53,208 nt of DNA from Streptococcus suis YS161 (GTDB taxonomy: Bacteria; Bacillota; Bacilli; Lactobacillales; Streptococcaceae): positions 1-53,208 of the forward strand of contig NZ_ASCA01000066.1 of NCBI RefSeq assembly GCF_002760245.1, given 5' to 3'. The notes beneath the pieces are model-generated. The model was given only the letters and a program-made list of their open reading frames with translations, had not been told where the DNA came from and made no database searches. Shown in pieces: positions 18,150-28,501 of this stretch; position 1 is the first letter of the stretch, and the number at the start of each line of letters is the position of its first letter. A program made the translations under genes and the position numbers.

Positions 18150-21100
18150 ATTAGCATTTGAAACAGAATTGATTCAATATATTACGACAGGTACTATTAC
18201 ACAGCCGGAGCACCTAGAAGGTCTAGAATGGTCTGTTAGTGATTCTTCGCCCCTGTATGCAGTCAAATCTAAACTGTGGACTTATGAGCCGAGTATCAAG
18301 ACAACGGAGCAATTATGGGAAAATTTTCGTAATATTCTCTGGCAACACAACCAACATCGATTGGACAAACCCTTGAGCGATACCGAGTTTGCTCAGGTCA
18401 AGCAGATTATTTCAGATCTGAAGACACCTTATGAGGCTGGCCAGTTTTTATATGGGATTAGCGGTGTTTCCGAATTGGAAATTACGCTTGATGATGGACG
18501 GCATACATTTCTGACAGTATTTGACCAACGTAAGATAGGTGGTGGGGATACTGTCTACCAAGTGGTGAACCAAATTCGTAGGGCTCCTAAAATCCCTGGA
18601 CGACGAGAATGTATATTCGATACAACCTTGTTGATTAATGGCTTACCTATTATTCAGATTGAAGAGAAAAAGGATACGATAGATGTAGACAAGGCATTGA
18701 ACCAAATGCATCAATATATCCAGGAACGGCAATATACGGATATTTTTTCTACCTTGCAGATTCTAGTCGCTATCGCCCCCAACAATGTTCGCTATATGGC
18801 CAATACCACTGCGGAGAAATTTAATAAGGACTTTGCTTTCCACTGGCAGCGTAAATCTGACGGTAGTAAGGTTCGGAATTGGAAAGAATTTGCGGATTCC
18901 ATGCTCAGCATTCCTATGGCCCATCAGATGGCGACCAACTACATGATCTTAGACGGGACACCGCAGAAACAAATGCTGAAAGTCATGCGTCCCTATCAAG
19001 TTTACGCCACTCAGGCGGTCATTGAGGGGATAAAAAAAGTCGATTTTGAATTAGGCTGTAACAAGGTTGGTTACATCTGGCATACGACAGGCTCAGGGAA
19101 GACGATCACTAGTTTTAAAACGGCTTGGCTGGCAAGTCGAATGCCCAAGGTAGACAAGGTTGTCTTTCTAGTGGATCGTATCGCATTGACCAATCAGACT
19201 AAGGATGATTATCTGGCTTATGATCCAGAAGCTGGGGAGAATAGTTTTGGCAGTATTCGAGAAACTCAAAATACCACAGCCTTGGCACGGCAGTTGACTA
19301 GTAAGGATAGTGGGATTATCGTTACTTCTGTGCAAAAATTGGATACACTGGTGAAGAGAAAATCCTTCAAATCACCAGATAAGCATATCGTGTTTATCGT
19401 TGACGAAGCTCATCGCTCAACTGGTGGAGATAGTTTTGCAGGGATTCAAAAGGCTTTTAAGAAAGCGGCTTGGATTGGCTATACAGGAACTCCCAACTTA
19501 GATGATACAGGTGCTAGTCTGCGGACGCAAGATATTTTTGGCCCTCTTCTTCATGCCTACACTATTAAAAATGCCATTAGTGACCGCAATGTGCTAGGGT
19601 TTAAGGTGGATTTTGAGACAACCATTGATCAGGAAAAACTAAAAACAACTTACTTACCAGATTTTTATCGGCAAAAATATCCGAAGTGGACAAGTGCACA
19701 GATTGAAGAAAAGATTGCCAATCTAAGTCCGGATGATATGGATGATGCGGTGACTTCTAGCATCTATGACGAAAATCCAGAGCATGTTCGATTGGTAGTC
19801 GAAGATGTCTTCAAACACTGGGCAAATCGCTCTGGCAGTGGCCGTTACAATGCCTTATTCACCACCCACGTAGGTGGAGGCAGGGCCTCCACACCCATGG
19901 CTATGATGTATTTCCGAGAGTTTCAACGGATTAACCAACTGCATCGAGAGCAAGGAGGTCTGGTCTTGAAGGTGGGAGTGACCTTTGCATTGAATACTCA
20001 AAATAATGATAGCATGGTCGAGTCAAATACTGGTTTGCTTGAAGCTATTACGATCTATAACACAGAATTTGGGACGTCCTTTGGCTTGTCAGATGTTGCC
20101 TCTTATACAGAGGACCTGGTTAGTCGCCTTAATAGAACAGCCAAGGACAAGAACTACTTAGATTTGGTGATTGTCGTGGATCAGTTGTTGACAGGTTTCA
20201 ATGCTCCTGAGCTCAATACTCTTTATGTTGACCGAACCCTAAAAGGAGCCAGTCTTATCCAGGCCTATTCTCGTACCAATCGTGTGGAGGATATGGATAA
20301 AAAACCTTTTGGACGGGTGGTCAATTACCGCTGGCCAGCTCATAATGAGAAATTGATGAATCAGGCCTTGGCCATCTATGCAGATGATAGTGCTGCCGAT
20401 TTATCAGATGCGGAACAAAAAAATAACAATGAAAAAAATGGACTGGTGGCTAAGCCTTTCAAGGATGTATTTGCTGAAGTCAAACAAACGGTCGACCAAT
20501 TGAGAGAGTTGACGGGTGATTTCAATGATATTCCGAAGTCTGAGAAAAAGCGTGAGGCTATGTTAGAATTGCTCCGTGCTTACAATCAAGGATTGTCTAA
20601 GCTGAAACAGTATCAGCCAGAGGAGGTTGATGGGGTGATTGAAGGATTTGATTACAATCAGCCGGACCGCTTTATTGAAAGTTTGGGAATGTCTGTAGAG
20701 GAAGAAAAACTTTTGACGACAGTCTTAGCCAACGAATTGAAACGAACCTTGGCGAAACAACAAAAAGTTAGCATTCACCAAATTGAACTCAAGATGACTC
20801 ACATCAAGGAAGTGACAATTGACTACGATAAATTGACCGAACTGGTTGAGCTCTTGCTGAATCAGGTTCACGAAGAGAAGATGGTAGAAGCCGCAGCTAC
20901 CAGGGATGAGTTGGATAGATTTGCAAGCGGTTTGGAAGACCTCAACTATGCTGACCAGATCCGTCAAACAGGGGATGCAATCTATCGAGGTGATTTTCCG
21001 ACACAAGATATGAACTTTGCTTATCCAGTCAAGGGGATTGATAGTCAGAAGATTATCCAAGAAGCATCGCATGTTTACATTGACAAGAAGCTCTTTGCTT

Positions 21101-21348
21101 TCCGAATCCAATGGGGCTTGACGGAACATATCCGCAACCAAGAACTACGAGAGTTGTTGGCGAGACATCGATATGGTCAGAATGACTTGGATGATACCGG
21201 ACACTTACGTACCTTGATAAAAGAAGCTAGTCGCGATTACCAGACCTGGGCAGAAGATGATGCTGTTAAAGGCTTGAGCAAGATTCAGTACCGCAATCAG
21301 TTGAGACAAGCACTATATGATTTGGCCGACGACTTGGTTGGTCAATAG
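18142..21348 (+). CDS. hsdR: Type I restriction enzyme, R subunit
   Basis: Cleaves unmethylated DNA after ATP-driven translocation. The 1068-residue protein is full length and intact. An N-terminal PD-(D/E)xK nuclease region has FDTTLLINGLPIIQIEEKK (about residues 160-178) followed by a Q-x-x-x-Y helix. The helicase motor has Walker A TTGSGKT (about 314-320), DEAH (421-424), TGTPN (about 451-455) and motif VI around QAYSRTNRV (about 712-720). The C-terminal helical region should bind the methylase core. No frameshift is seen. The gene lies ahead of hsdS and hsdM rather than after hsdM. Confidence 0.95.
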   Translation: MNELAFETELIQYITTGTITQPEHLEGLEWSVSDSSPLYAVKSKLWTYEPSIKTTEQLWENFRNILWQHNQHRLDKPLSDTEFAQVKQIISDLKTPYEAGQFLYGISGVSELEITLDDGRHTFLTVFDQRKIGGGDTVYQVVNQIRRAPKIPGRRECIFDTTLLINGLPIIQIEEKKDTIDVDKALNQMHQYIQERQYTDIFSTLQILVAIAPNNVRYMANTTAEKFNKDFAFHWQRKSDGSKVRNWKEFADSMLSIPMAHQMATNYMILDGTPQKQMLKVMRPYQVYATQAVIEGIKKVDFELGCNKVGYIWHTTGSGKTITSFKTAWLASRMPKVDKVVFLVDRIALTNQTKDDYLAYDPEAGENSFGSIRETQNTTALARQLTSKDSGIIVTSVQKLDTLVKRKSFKSPDKHIVFIVDEAHRSTGGDSFAGIQKAFKKAAWIGYTGTPNLDDTGASLRTQDIFGPLLHAYTIKNAISDRNVLGFKVDFETTIDQEKLKTTYLPDFYRQKYPKWTSAQIEEKIANLSPDDMDDAVTSSIYDENPEHVRLVVEDVFKHWANRSGSGRYNALFTTHVGGGRASTPMAMMYFREFQRINQLHREQGGLVLKVGVTFALNTQNNDSMVESNTGLLEAITIYNTEFGTSFGLSDVASYTEDLVSRLNRTAKDKNYLDLVIVVDQLLTGFNAPELNTLYVDRTLKGASLIQAYSRTNRVEDMDKKPFGRVVNYRWPAHNEKLMNQALAIYADDSAADLSDAEQKNNNEKNGLVAKPFKDVFAEVKQTVDQLRELTGDFNDIPKSEKKREAMLELLRAYNQGLSKLKQYQPEEVDGVIEGFDYNQPDRFIESLGMSVEEEKLLTTVLANELKRTLAKQQKVSIHQIELKMTHIKEVTIDYDKLTELVELLLNQVHEEKMVEAAATRDELDRFASGLEDLNYADQIRQTGDAIYRGDFPTQDMNFAYPVKGIDSQKIIQEASHVYIDKKLFAFRIQWGLTEHIRNQELRELLARHRYGQNDLDDTGHLRTLIKEASRDYQTWAEDDAVKGLSKIQYRNQLRQALYDLADDLVGQ

Positions 21349-21349
21349 G

Positions 21350-21379
21350 TTGCGATTTTGTTGGATGATAGCGTATAAT
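21350..21379 (+). promoter_or_regulatory. Internal promoter before hsdS
   Basis: TTGCGA (21350-21355), 18-bp spacer, TATAAT (21374-21379), in the 107-bp gap after hsdR. It would let hsdS, fic and hsdM be expressed independently of hsdR, which suits establishment of methylation before restriction. Confidence 0.6.
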
Positions 21380-21455
21380 AGAATGGAAATCGTCCGAAAA
21401 ATTGCAAAAATAACTTTCAAAAATAAAACAAAAAGAAAGTAGAAAAGGAGGGACT

Positions 21456-22700
21456 ATGACAAAAGAAAAATCAACCGTACCACGATTGCGCTTCCCTGGA
21501 TTCACGGACGCTTGGAAACAGCGTAAGTTGGGGGAGGTTAGTAAAAGAGTTACTAGAAGAAATAAAGAATTGATTTCTAGTTTACCGCTAACTATTTCCG
21601 CACAACATGGATTAGTAGATCAAGAAGAGTTTTTTAATAAGCAAGTTGCAAGTAAAGATGTATCCAGTTACTATCTAATTAAGAAGGGTGAATTCGCCTA
21701 TAATAAATCATATTCAAATGGCTATCCGTGGGGAGCAATAAAAAGATTAGATAGGTATGAAATGGGAGTGCTTTCCACACTTTATATTGTATTTAAACCG
21801 ACTTCTTTGATTTGTTCTGATTATCTAGTGAGTTACTACGATACTGTAAACTGGTATAAAGAAGTATCTATGATTGCGGCTGAAGGGGCAAGAAATCATG
21901 GGTTATTGAATATAGCTCCTAATGATTTCTTCAAAACTAGATTATTCATCCCCACCCTCCCCGAACAAGAAGTCATCGGCAGCTTCTTCTCCGACCTAGA
22001 TCAGCTTATTACTCTTCATCAGCGAAAATTAGATGATGTTAAAGAATTGAAGAAGGCTTTGTTACAGAAAATGTTTCCGAAAGGGAATGGAAACGATTTT
22101 CCTGAGCTAAGATTCCCAGAATTTACTGACGCTTGGAAACAGCGTAAGTTGGGGGAAGTTGCGGAAAAAATTAGTCAAAAAAATCTAGATAGACAGTATG
22201 TAGAAACTTTTACAAATTCTGCTGAATTCGGTATCATTTCTCAGAGGGATTTCTTTGAAAAAAATATCTCTAGTTTGGATAATATAAGTGGATACTATAT
22301 TGTGAGTCCTGATGATTTTGTATATAATCCAAGGATTTCAAATTTAGCTCCAGTTGGTCCAATAAAGCGGAATAAATTGGGAAGAGTGGGGGTTATGTCG
22401 CCTCTTTATACTATATTTAGATTTTCAGATATACATTTGGATTTTGTAGAGAAGTATTTTGACACAACAATTTGGCATAGATATATGGAGCTGAATGGGG
22501 ATAGTGGAGCTCGCTCAGATAGATTTGCCATTAAAGATTCAGTTTTCAAAGGTCTACCTATTCCCCTCCCCACCCTCCCTGAACAAGAAGCCATCGGTAG
22601 CTTCTTCTCCGACCTAGATCAGCTTATTACTCTTCATCAGCGTCAGTTGGATCATCTGAAACTGTTGAAAAAAGCCTTGTTACAGCAGATGTTTATATAG
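21456..22700 (+). CDS. hsdS: Type I restriction-modification specificity subunit
   Basis: Sets the DNA target of the RM complex. The 414-residue protein contains two TRDs: TRD1 at about residues 28-165 and TRD2 at about 235-370. Each opens with the WKQRKLGEV block and closes with PTLPEQE(V/A)IGSFFSDLDQLITLHQR, the conserved helical spacers that bind HsdM. At DNA level these blocks are the 29-bp and 75-bp repeats described separately. The TRDs are more AT-rich than their flanks. AAGGAGG precedes the ATG. Two different TRDs imply a bipartite asymmetric target, which cannot be deduced here. Confidence 0.95.
   Translation: MTKEKSTVPRLRFPGFTDAWKQRKLGEVSKRVTRRNKELISSLPLTISAQHGLVDQEEFFNKQVASKDVSSYYLIKKGEFAYNKSYSNGYPWGAIKRLDRYEMGVLSTLYIVFKPTSLICSDYLVSYYDTVNWYKEVSMIAAEGARNHGLLNIAPNDFFKTRLFIPTLPEQEVIGSFFSDLDQLITLHQRKLDDVKELKKALLQKMFPKGNGNDFPELRFPEFTDAWKQRKLGEVAEKISQKNLDRQYVETFTNSAEFGIISQRDFFEKNISSLDNISGYYIVSPDDFVYNPRISNLAPVGPIKRNKLGRVGVMSPLYTIFRFSDIHLDFVEKYFDTTIWHRYMELNGDSGARSDRFAIKDSVFKGLPIPLPTLPEQEAIGSFFSDLDQLITLHQRQLDHLKLLKKALLQQMFI
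21511..21539 (+). repeat. 29-bp hsdS repeat, copy A1
   Basis: The block CTTGGAAACAGCGTAAGTTG plus GGGGAGGTT encodes WKQRKLGEV at the entry of TRD1. Copy A2 at 22132-22160 has one mismatch (22156). Copy A3 at 23463-23491 is identical to A1. All are in the same orientation. Confidence 0.95.
21950..22024 (+). repeat. 75-bp hsdS repeat, copy B1
   Basis: Encodes the conserved exit of TRD1. Copy B2 (22568-22642) and copy B3 (23887-23961) are near-identical: B1 and B3 differ at one base, B2 and B3 at two. B2/B3 similarity extends to 83 bp. All copies are in direct orientation. Confidence 0.95.
22132..22160 (+). repeat. 29-bp hsdS repeat, copy A2
   Basis: Entry of TRD2. It differs from A1 and A3 at one base (A instead of G at 22156) and is in the same reading frame. 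Confidence 0.95.
22568..22642 (+). repeat. 75-bp hsdS repeat, copy B2
   Basis: Exit of TRD2 in the expressed hsdS. The downstream sequence then diverges to encode the true C-terminus of HsdS. Confidence 0.95.
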
Positions 22701-22712
22701 AAAGAGGTCAGT

Positions 22713-23381
22713 ATGACATATTCGCAGGATTATTTAGATGACCTTCTGGTACGAATGGCCTATCATTCCAGCGGGATTGAGGGGAATACCATTTCTCTGC
22801 CTGAGACGGTTTCGATTATTTTGGAAAGTACGCTACCTGGCAAGCACAAGAGTATCCGTGAATTTTACGAGATTGAAAATCACAAACAAGCCTTCCGAGC
22901 TCTGCTATTTGCCTTAGATAATGGGGAAGAGCTGAGTTTGGGACTGGTTAAGGATATTCATGCCTTATTGATGGACCGCCTCCAGCATGATCGGGGGCAG
23001 TTTAAGTCGGTACAAAACGCTATTATTGGTGCGACCTTCAAGACTGCATCGCCAGAGGAAACGCCTTTTCTCATGCAACAGTGGGTGGACAATGCCAACT
23101 ATCGCTTGGGGTTGCCTTTGGAAATAGCTGAGCTGTTAGAGGTGTTGGCAGATGTGCATATTCAGTTCGAGCGTATTCACCCATTTAGTGATGGGAACGG
23201 TCGGACAGGACGGCTGATTTTGATGTTCCAAAGTATGCTCAAGTTGGGAGCGCCCGTACTGATTAGTAAGGAAGATCGAGCTCTTTATATGGAGTTGTTA
23301 GCGGAACAAGATGTGACTGGATTATCCCAATTGCTCAAACGCTCCTTGGAGTTTGAACAAGAACGAAAAAACCAGTTTTAA
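22713..23381 (+). CDS. Fic-domain protein (probable AMP transferase)
   Basis: Fic enzymes usually attach AMP to a hydroxyl group on a target protein. The 222-residue protein has the intact active-site motif HPFSDGNGRTGR with catalytic His156. Upstream is the autoinhibitory signature S-x-x-x-E-G at residues 19-24 (SSGIEGN). Its N-terminal position makes this a class II Fic protein, held inactive by its own helix until released. It starts 12 bp after hsdS and reads in the same direction, between hsdS and the spare hsdS cassette. The target is unknown. A role as a back-up growth-arrest or defence effector of the RM locus is inference. Confidence 0.92.
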   Translation: MTYSQDYLDDLLVRMAYHSSGIEGNTISLPETVSIILESTLPGKHKSIREFYEIENHKQAFRALLFALDNGEELSLGLVKDIHALLMDRLQHDRGQFKSVQNAIIGATFKTASPEETPFLMQQWVDNANYRLGLPLEIAELLEVLADVHIQFERIHPFSDGNGRTGRLILMFQSMLKLGAPVLISKEDRALYMELLAEQDVTGLSQLLKRSLEFEQERKNQF

Positions 23382-23462
23382 GTCGAATTTTCAGAAAGCG
23401 GCTTTCAATCGGAACTATTATTTTTGCCTGAAAATACAATGAAAGCCCTACTTTCACAACTA

Positions 23463-23491
23463 CTTGGAAACAGCGTAAGTTGGGGGAGGTT
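23463..23491 (+). repeat. 29-bp hsdS repeat, copy A3
   Basis: Identical over 29 bp to copy A1. Upstream sequence is unrelated to hsdS, so homology begins abruptly at this repeat. Confidence 0.95.
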
Positions 23492-23886
23492 TTGAAAGAA
23501 AGGAATGAAAGTAGGTCTCCAAGTGCTGATGTGCCCCTAGTATCATTTACAGTAGAGAATGGGGTTACCCCAAAAACGGAACGCTATAATCGAGAATTTT
23601 TAGTTAGGGATGAGAATAAGAAGTATAAATTTACCCAATTGGATGATATTGTATATAATCCGGCAAATTTGAAATTTGGAGCTATTGCGAGAAACAAATA
23701 TGGAGCTGCTGTATTTTCACCGATATATGTTACCTATGGAGTGTTGTCAGAAGCTCATCCACTCTTTGTTGAGTTGATTGTGACTTCTACCAATTTCATA
23801 CAACGAGCATTACGTTATCAAGAAGGGACAGTTTACGAGAGAATGGCAGTTAAATCTTTTGATTTGCTCAGGAGCGAAATTCCCCT

Positions 23887-23961
23887 CCCCACCCTCCCCG
23901 AACAAGAAGCCATCGGCAGCTTCTTCTCCGACCTAGATCAGCTTATTACTCTTCATCAGCG
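23887..23961 (+). repeat. 75-bp hsdS repeat, copy B3
   Basis: Exit of the silent cassette. Identity with B1 continues six bases further, then a TGA appears where hsdS has TTA, so the cassette frame stops. Confidence 0.95.
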
Positions 23962-24012
23962 AAAATGAGATTTCGAGTAAAAAATGAAACAACATGAAAG
24001 GATTACAAAAAC

Positions 24013-25602
24013 ATGTCAAAAACTATTCAAGCCGTTACCAATCAGATTTGGTCTATGGCCAATGAATTACGAGGAAACATGGATGCTTCGGAATATAAGA
24101 ACTATATCCTAGCCTTCATGTTTTATCGCTACCTATCTGAGCATCAAGAGCGTTTCTTGGTGGAAGATGAAATTATCAGTCCTGCTCCAGGAGAAACTGT
24201 TCAGGATGCCTATGCACGAGAAGCAGTTGGGAATGACTTGGTGGAGTATTTGGAAAATACAGCTTCTCACCTTGGATACGCGATTGCACCAGAAGATACC
24301 TGGGCAAGACTGGTAGCCAAAATTGATAACAGTGAGATTGTAGCGAGTGACTACCAGACGATTTTCGATCATTTTAATGCCAATGTAGAACTCAATCAGG
24401 ATGCTATGGAAGATTTCAGAGGCGTCTTTAATGACATCAATCTAGGTGACTCTCGTTTGGGCAATTCAACGGTTGCGCGTGCAAAATCCTTGAACAGTAT
24501 TGTGAAGCTGATTGACAGCATTGAGTATAAAAATGATGAAGGAAAGGATATTCTGGGGGAAATCTATGAGTATCTTATTGGACAGTTTGCCGCTTCGGCA
24601 GGTAAAAAAGGCGGAGAATTTTATACCCCGCATCAAGTAAGTAAGATTTTAGCCAAGATTGTTACTTTAGGTTTGGAAAAATCAGATACTAGCTTCTCTG
24701 TTTACGATCCAACCATGGGTTCAGGGTCTTTGCTACTAACAGTGCGTAATGAACTACCTCAGGGCCAGCATATCAAATTCTATGGCCAAGAAATGAACAC
24801 AACTACTTATAACTTGGCGCGGATGAACCTGATGATGCATCAGGTCGGCTACAGCAATATGATTTTGAATAATGCTGATACCTTAGAAAGTGACTGGCCG
24901 GACGGGGTCGATGAACTTGGAATCGATCAGCCACGTAGTTTTGATGCGGTCGTCGCAAACCCACCCTACTCTGCTAAATGGGACAATCGTGAGTCCAAAT
25001 TGAAGGATCCACGGTTTATGGAATACGGTAAGTTAGCACCAGCCTCTAAAGCGGACTTTGCCTTTATCTTACACAGTCTTTATCATCTGAATAATACAGG
25101 GACCATGGCCATTGTTTTACCACACGGAGTGCTCTTTAGGGGAGCAGCAGAAGGTCATATTCGCAAACTGATTATTGAGAAAAATTATCTGGATGCAGTT
25201 ATTGGCTTGCCAGCTAACCTGTTTTATGGCACAGGCATTCCAACCACTATTCTAGTCTTCAAAAAAAATCGTCAGACCAAGGATGTCTTCTTTATCGATG
25301 CGAGCAAGGAGTTTGAGAAAGGGAAGAACCAGAATCACCTTTCCGATGACATGGTAGAAAAAATTGTAGAGACCTATCACAATCGTCAGTCTCTTGACAA
25401 ATATGCTCATTTGGCATCAATAGAAGAAATTGTAGAAAACGACTACAATCTAAATATTCCTCGTTATGTTGATACTTTTGAGGAAGAGGAAGAGATTGAT
25501 CTCGGGCAAGTAACGCAGCAACTAGAACAAGATAGACTAGAAATTCGGGCTCTAGAAGATAAGATTCGTCAACAATTAAAGACTTTGGGTGTAGATTTTT
25601 AG
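24013..25602 (+). CDS. hsdM: Type I DNA methyltransferase, M subunit
   Basis: N6-adenine methylation of the target chosen by HsdS, from S-adenosylmethionine; also the scaffold of the complex. The 529-residue protein shows an N-terminal helical domain, the GGEFYTPHQV segment (about 197-206), SAM-binding DPTMGSGSLLL (about 233-243) and catalytic NPPY (about 316-319). A C-terminal coiled region (about 495-525) should contact HsdS. It is intact and lies downstream of the silent cassette, so recombination there would leave it in place. AAAGGA sits ten bases before the ATG. Confidence 0.95.
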   Translation: MSKTIQAVTNQIWSMANELRGNMDASEYKNYILAFMFYRYLSEHQERFLVEDEIISPAPGETVQDAYAREAVGNDLVEYLENTASHLGYAIAPEDTWARLVAKIDNSEIVASDYQTIFDHFNANVELNQDAMEDFRGVFNDINLGDSRLGNSTVARAKSLNSIVKLIDSIEYKNDEGKDILGEIYEYLIGQFAASAGKKGGEFYTPHQVSKILAKIVTLGLEKSDTSFSVYDPTMGSGSLLLTVRNELPQGQHIKFYGQEMNTTTYNLARMNLMMHQVGYSNMILNNADTLESDWPDGVDELGIDQPRSFDAVVANPPYSAKWDNRESKLKDPRFMEYGKLAPASKADFAFILHSLYHLNNTGTMAIVLPHGVLFRGAAEGHIRKLIIEKNYLDAVIGLPANLFYGTGIPTTILVFKKNRQTKDVFFIDASKEFEKGKNQNHLSDDMVEKIVETYHNRQSLDKYAHLASIEEIVENDYNLNIPRYVDTFEEEEEIDLGQVTQQLEQDRLEIRALEDKIRQQLKTLGVDF

Positions 25603-25610
25603 ATAAATGA

Positions 25611-25642
25611 AAAGAGCGAGTAGGATTTTTCCTCGCTCTTTC
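25611..25642. terminator. Bidirectional terminator between hsdM and serS
   Basis: AAAGAGCGAG (25611-25620) pairs with CTCGCTCTTT (25632-25641) between convergent genes. Confidence 0.85.
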
Positions 25643-25652
25643 TTTGTATGTC

Positions 25653-27132
<1,480 letters not shown>

Positions 27133-27141
27133 CTTGATTTT

Positions 27142-27513
27142 TTATTTTTTTGCAAATAGATTTGAGATTTTCTGTCCTAGAATTTGCAGGAGAGTTGGCA
27201 GTTTGACAACTTTCTCATTGCCAATATGTTCACGAGCAATTTTTAGAATTTTACCAGAATCTTTAGAAGCAAACAAGAATCGACTTTTTTCTGTATAAAT
27301 TTCAAAATGACGGCTGATTGCTTTTCCAGAAACGTTAGCACCGATGCTAGTCATTTCTGACCAAGGAATCTGGATATAACGCTCAACGTTGCTATCTGGG
27401 TAGAACTCAAGTGCCTTGTCACCAATTAGAAATTTACCAACCTTGCCACCAAAGTCCATGTAGGAAACCCCTGTGGTTTGCAGTTCAATGCTTGTATTTT
27501 GTGATTGTGCCAT
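27142..27513 (-). CDS. manO: DUF956 family protein linked to the mannose PTS
   Basis: A 123-residue protein of the DUF956/ManO family, found next to mannose-type PTS operons in streptococci and lactobacilli. No catalytic motif is evident. It looks like a PH-like beta-rich module with a basic C-terminus (ILGQKISNLFAKK). A regulatory or membrane-associated accessory role is assumed only from linkage. A terminator and a -10-like TATAAT separate it from manN, so it can be expressed apart from manLMN. Confidence 0.8.
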   Translation of the reverse strand: MAQSQNTSIELQTTGVSYMDFGGKVGKFLIGDKALEFYPDSNVERYIQIPWSEMTSIGANVSGKAISRHFEIYTEKSRFLFASKDSGKILKIAREHIGNEKVVKLPTLLQILGQKISNLFAKK

Positions 27514-27548
27514 ATCGGCTCCTTTCTAGATAACAATTATATCATAAA

Positions 27549-27566
27549 ACCCCGCAAGAGCGGGGT
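27549..27566 (-). terminator. Terminator after manN
   Basis: ACCCCGC and GCGGGGT arms around a four-base loop, followed on the minus strand by TTTTA. It is immediately followed by a -10-like sequence, so manO probably has its own start. Confidence 0.8.
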
Positions 27567-27572
27567 CCTTGA

Positions 27573-28484
27573 TTACATAATGTTGAAGAAACGAGCAAGA
27601 ATACCTACGATGAAGAGACCGATAATCATTGTGATTGGTGTTACTTTCTTCTTAAGCAAGTGCATGCAGAGGAAAGTAAGGAGAAGTCCCATCAAACCAG
27701 GAATCAAGCTGTCTAACTGACCTTGTAATGTTTGTGCTTGAGTTGGGTAAAGGCTAAGTCCGCTAAGGGCGTCATTCAAGATACCTTGAAGTTCAGTACC
27801 AGTTACAGTGCCTTTAGGGAAGACGATGTAAGCACCTTCTGACAATTGTTTAGCAGGAAGATTTACAGCGAAAGTAATTGATACCCAGCGTTGAACAAGA
27901 ACGGCAAGGATGAACATACCAAGGATTGAAGCACCTTTAGTGATGTCTTGAAGGATACCACCAGACATGTCTTTAGTGATTTCGCTACCAGCCTTGTAAC
28001 CAAATTCTTGTGTATACCATAGGAAGGCCATACGGATTGCGTTCCAACCAAAGAAGAAGATGATTGGTCCCATGATATTTCCAGATAATGCAAGTGAAGC
28101 ACCCAGAGCACCAAGGATTGGGCGAACAGTAAACCAGAAGACTGGGTCACCGATACCAGCAAGAGGTCCCATCATACCGATTTTCACACCTTGGATAGCT
28201 GTGTCATCGATTTCAGCACCATTAGCACGCTCTTCTTCAAGGGCAAGAGTTACACCAAGGATTGGTGAAGCAACGTATGGGTGTGTGTTGAAGAATTCCA
28301 AGTGGCGCTCAAGAGCAGCAGCTTGATCTTCTTTTTTCGTGTAAAGTTTTTTGATAGCTGGGATCATTGCATAAGCCCAACCTAAGTTTTGCATACGCTC
28401 ATAGTTCCAAGAACCTTGAAGGAAGGTTGAACGCCACCAAACTTTTTTACGATCGCTTACGGAAAGTTGAATTTTTTCTGACAT
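27573..28484 (-). CDS. manN: Mannose-family PTS, IID component
   Basis: Membrane subunit that with IIC forms the glucose/mannose permease. The 303-residue protein has the family N-terminus (QGSWNYERMQNLGWAYAMIP, about 23-42), the GIGDPVFWFT segment (about 109-118) and C-terminal hydrophobic helices. Seventeen bases separate it from manM. Man-type IIC/IID pairs are known receptors for class IIa bacteriocins. Confidence 0.95.
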   Translation of the reverse strand: MSEKIQLSVSDRKKVWWRSTFLQGSWNYERMQNLGWAYAMIPAIKKLYTKKEDQAAALERHLEFFNTHPYVASPILGVTLALEEERANGAEIDDTAIQGVKIGMMGPLAGIGDPVFWFTVRPILGALGASLALSGNIMGPIIFFFGWNAIRMAFLWYTQEFGYKAGSEITKDMSGGILQDITKGASILGMFILAVLVQRWVSITFAVNLPAKQLSEGAYIVFPKGTVTGTELQGILNDALSGLSLYPTQAQTLQGQLDSLIPGLMGLLLTFLCMHLLKKKVTPITMIIGLFIVGILARFFNIM

Positions 28485-28501
28485 GATGAATCTCCCTTCT
28501 C

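Larger units (their letters stand above)
23463..23968 (+). pseudogene. Silent hsdS specificity cassette (no start codon)
   Basis: One complete TRD flanked by copy A3 (23463-23491) and copy B3 (23887-23961), in frame with the hsdS repeats. The frame is open from 23432 but has no ATG or ribosome site; only a TTG inside repeat A3 could start it, after the WKQRK block has begun. It ends HQRK-stop just beyond repeat B3 and lacks the C-terminal tail found in hsdS. It reads as donor DNA for TRD exchange rather than an independent gene. Its TRD differs from TRD1 and TRD2. Confidence 0.85.

Noticed and set aside
21511..23961. CRISPR-like interpretation of the repeated blocks in the hsdS region
   Set aside because: Repeats are few, unequally spaced by hundreds of bases, and encode conserved HsdS protein segments in frame.
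16527..25602. Complete integrative element or prophage spanning the recombinase and RM genes
   Set aside because: No phage structural, replication or conjugation genes and no clear flanking direct repeat at the locus ends; only the recombinase hints at mobility.
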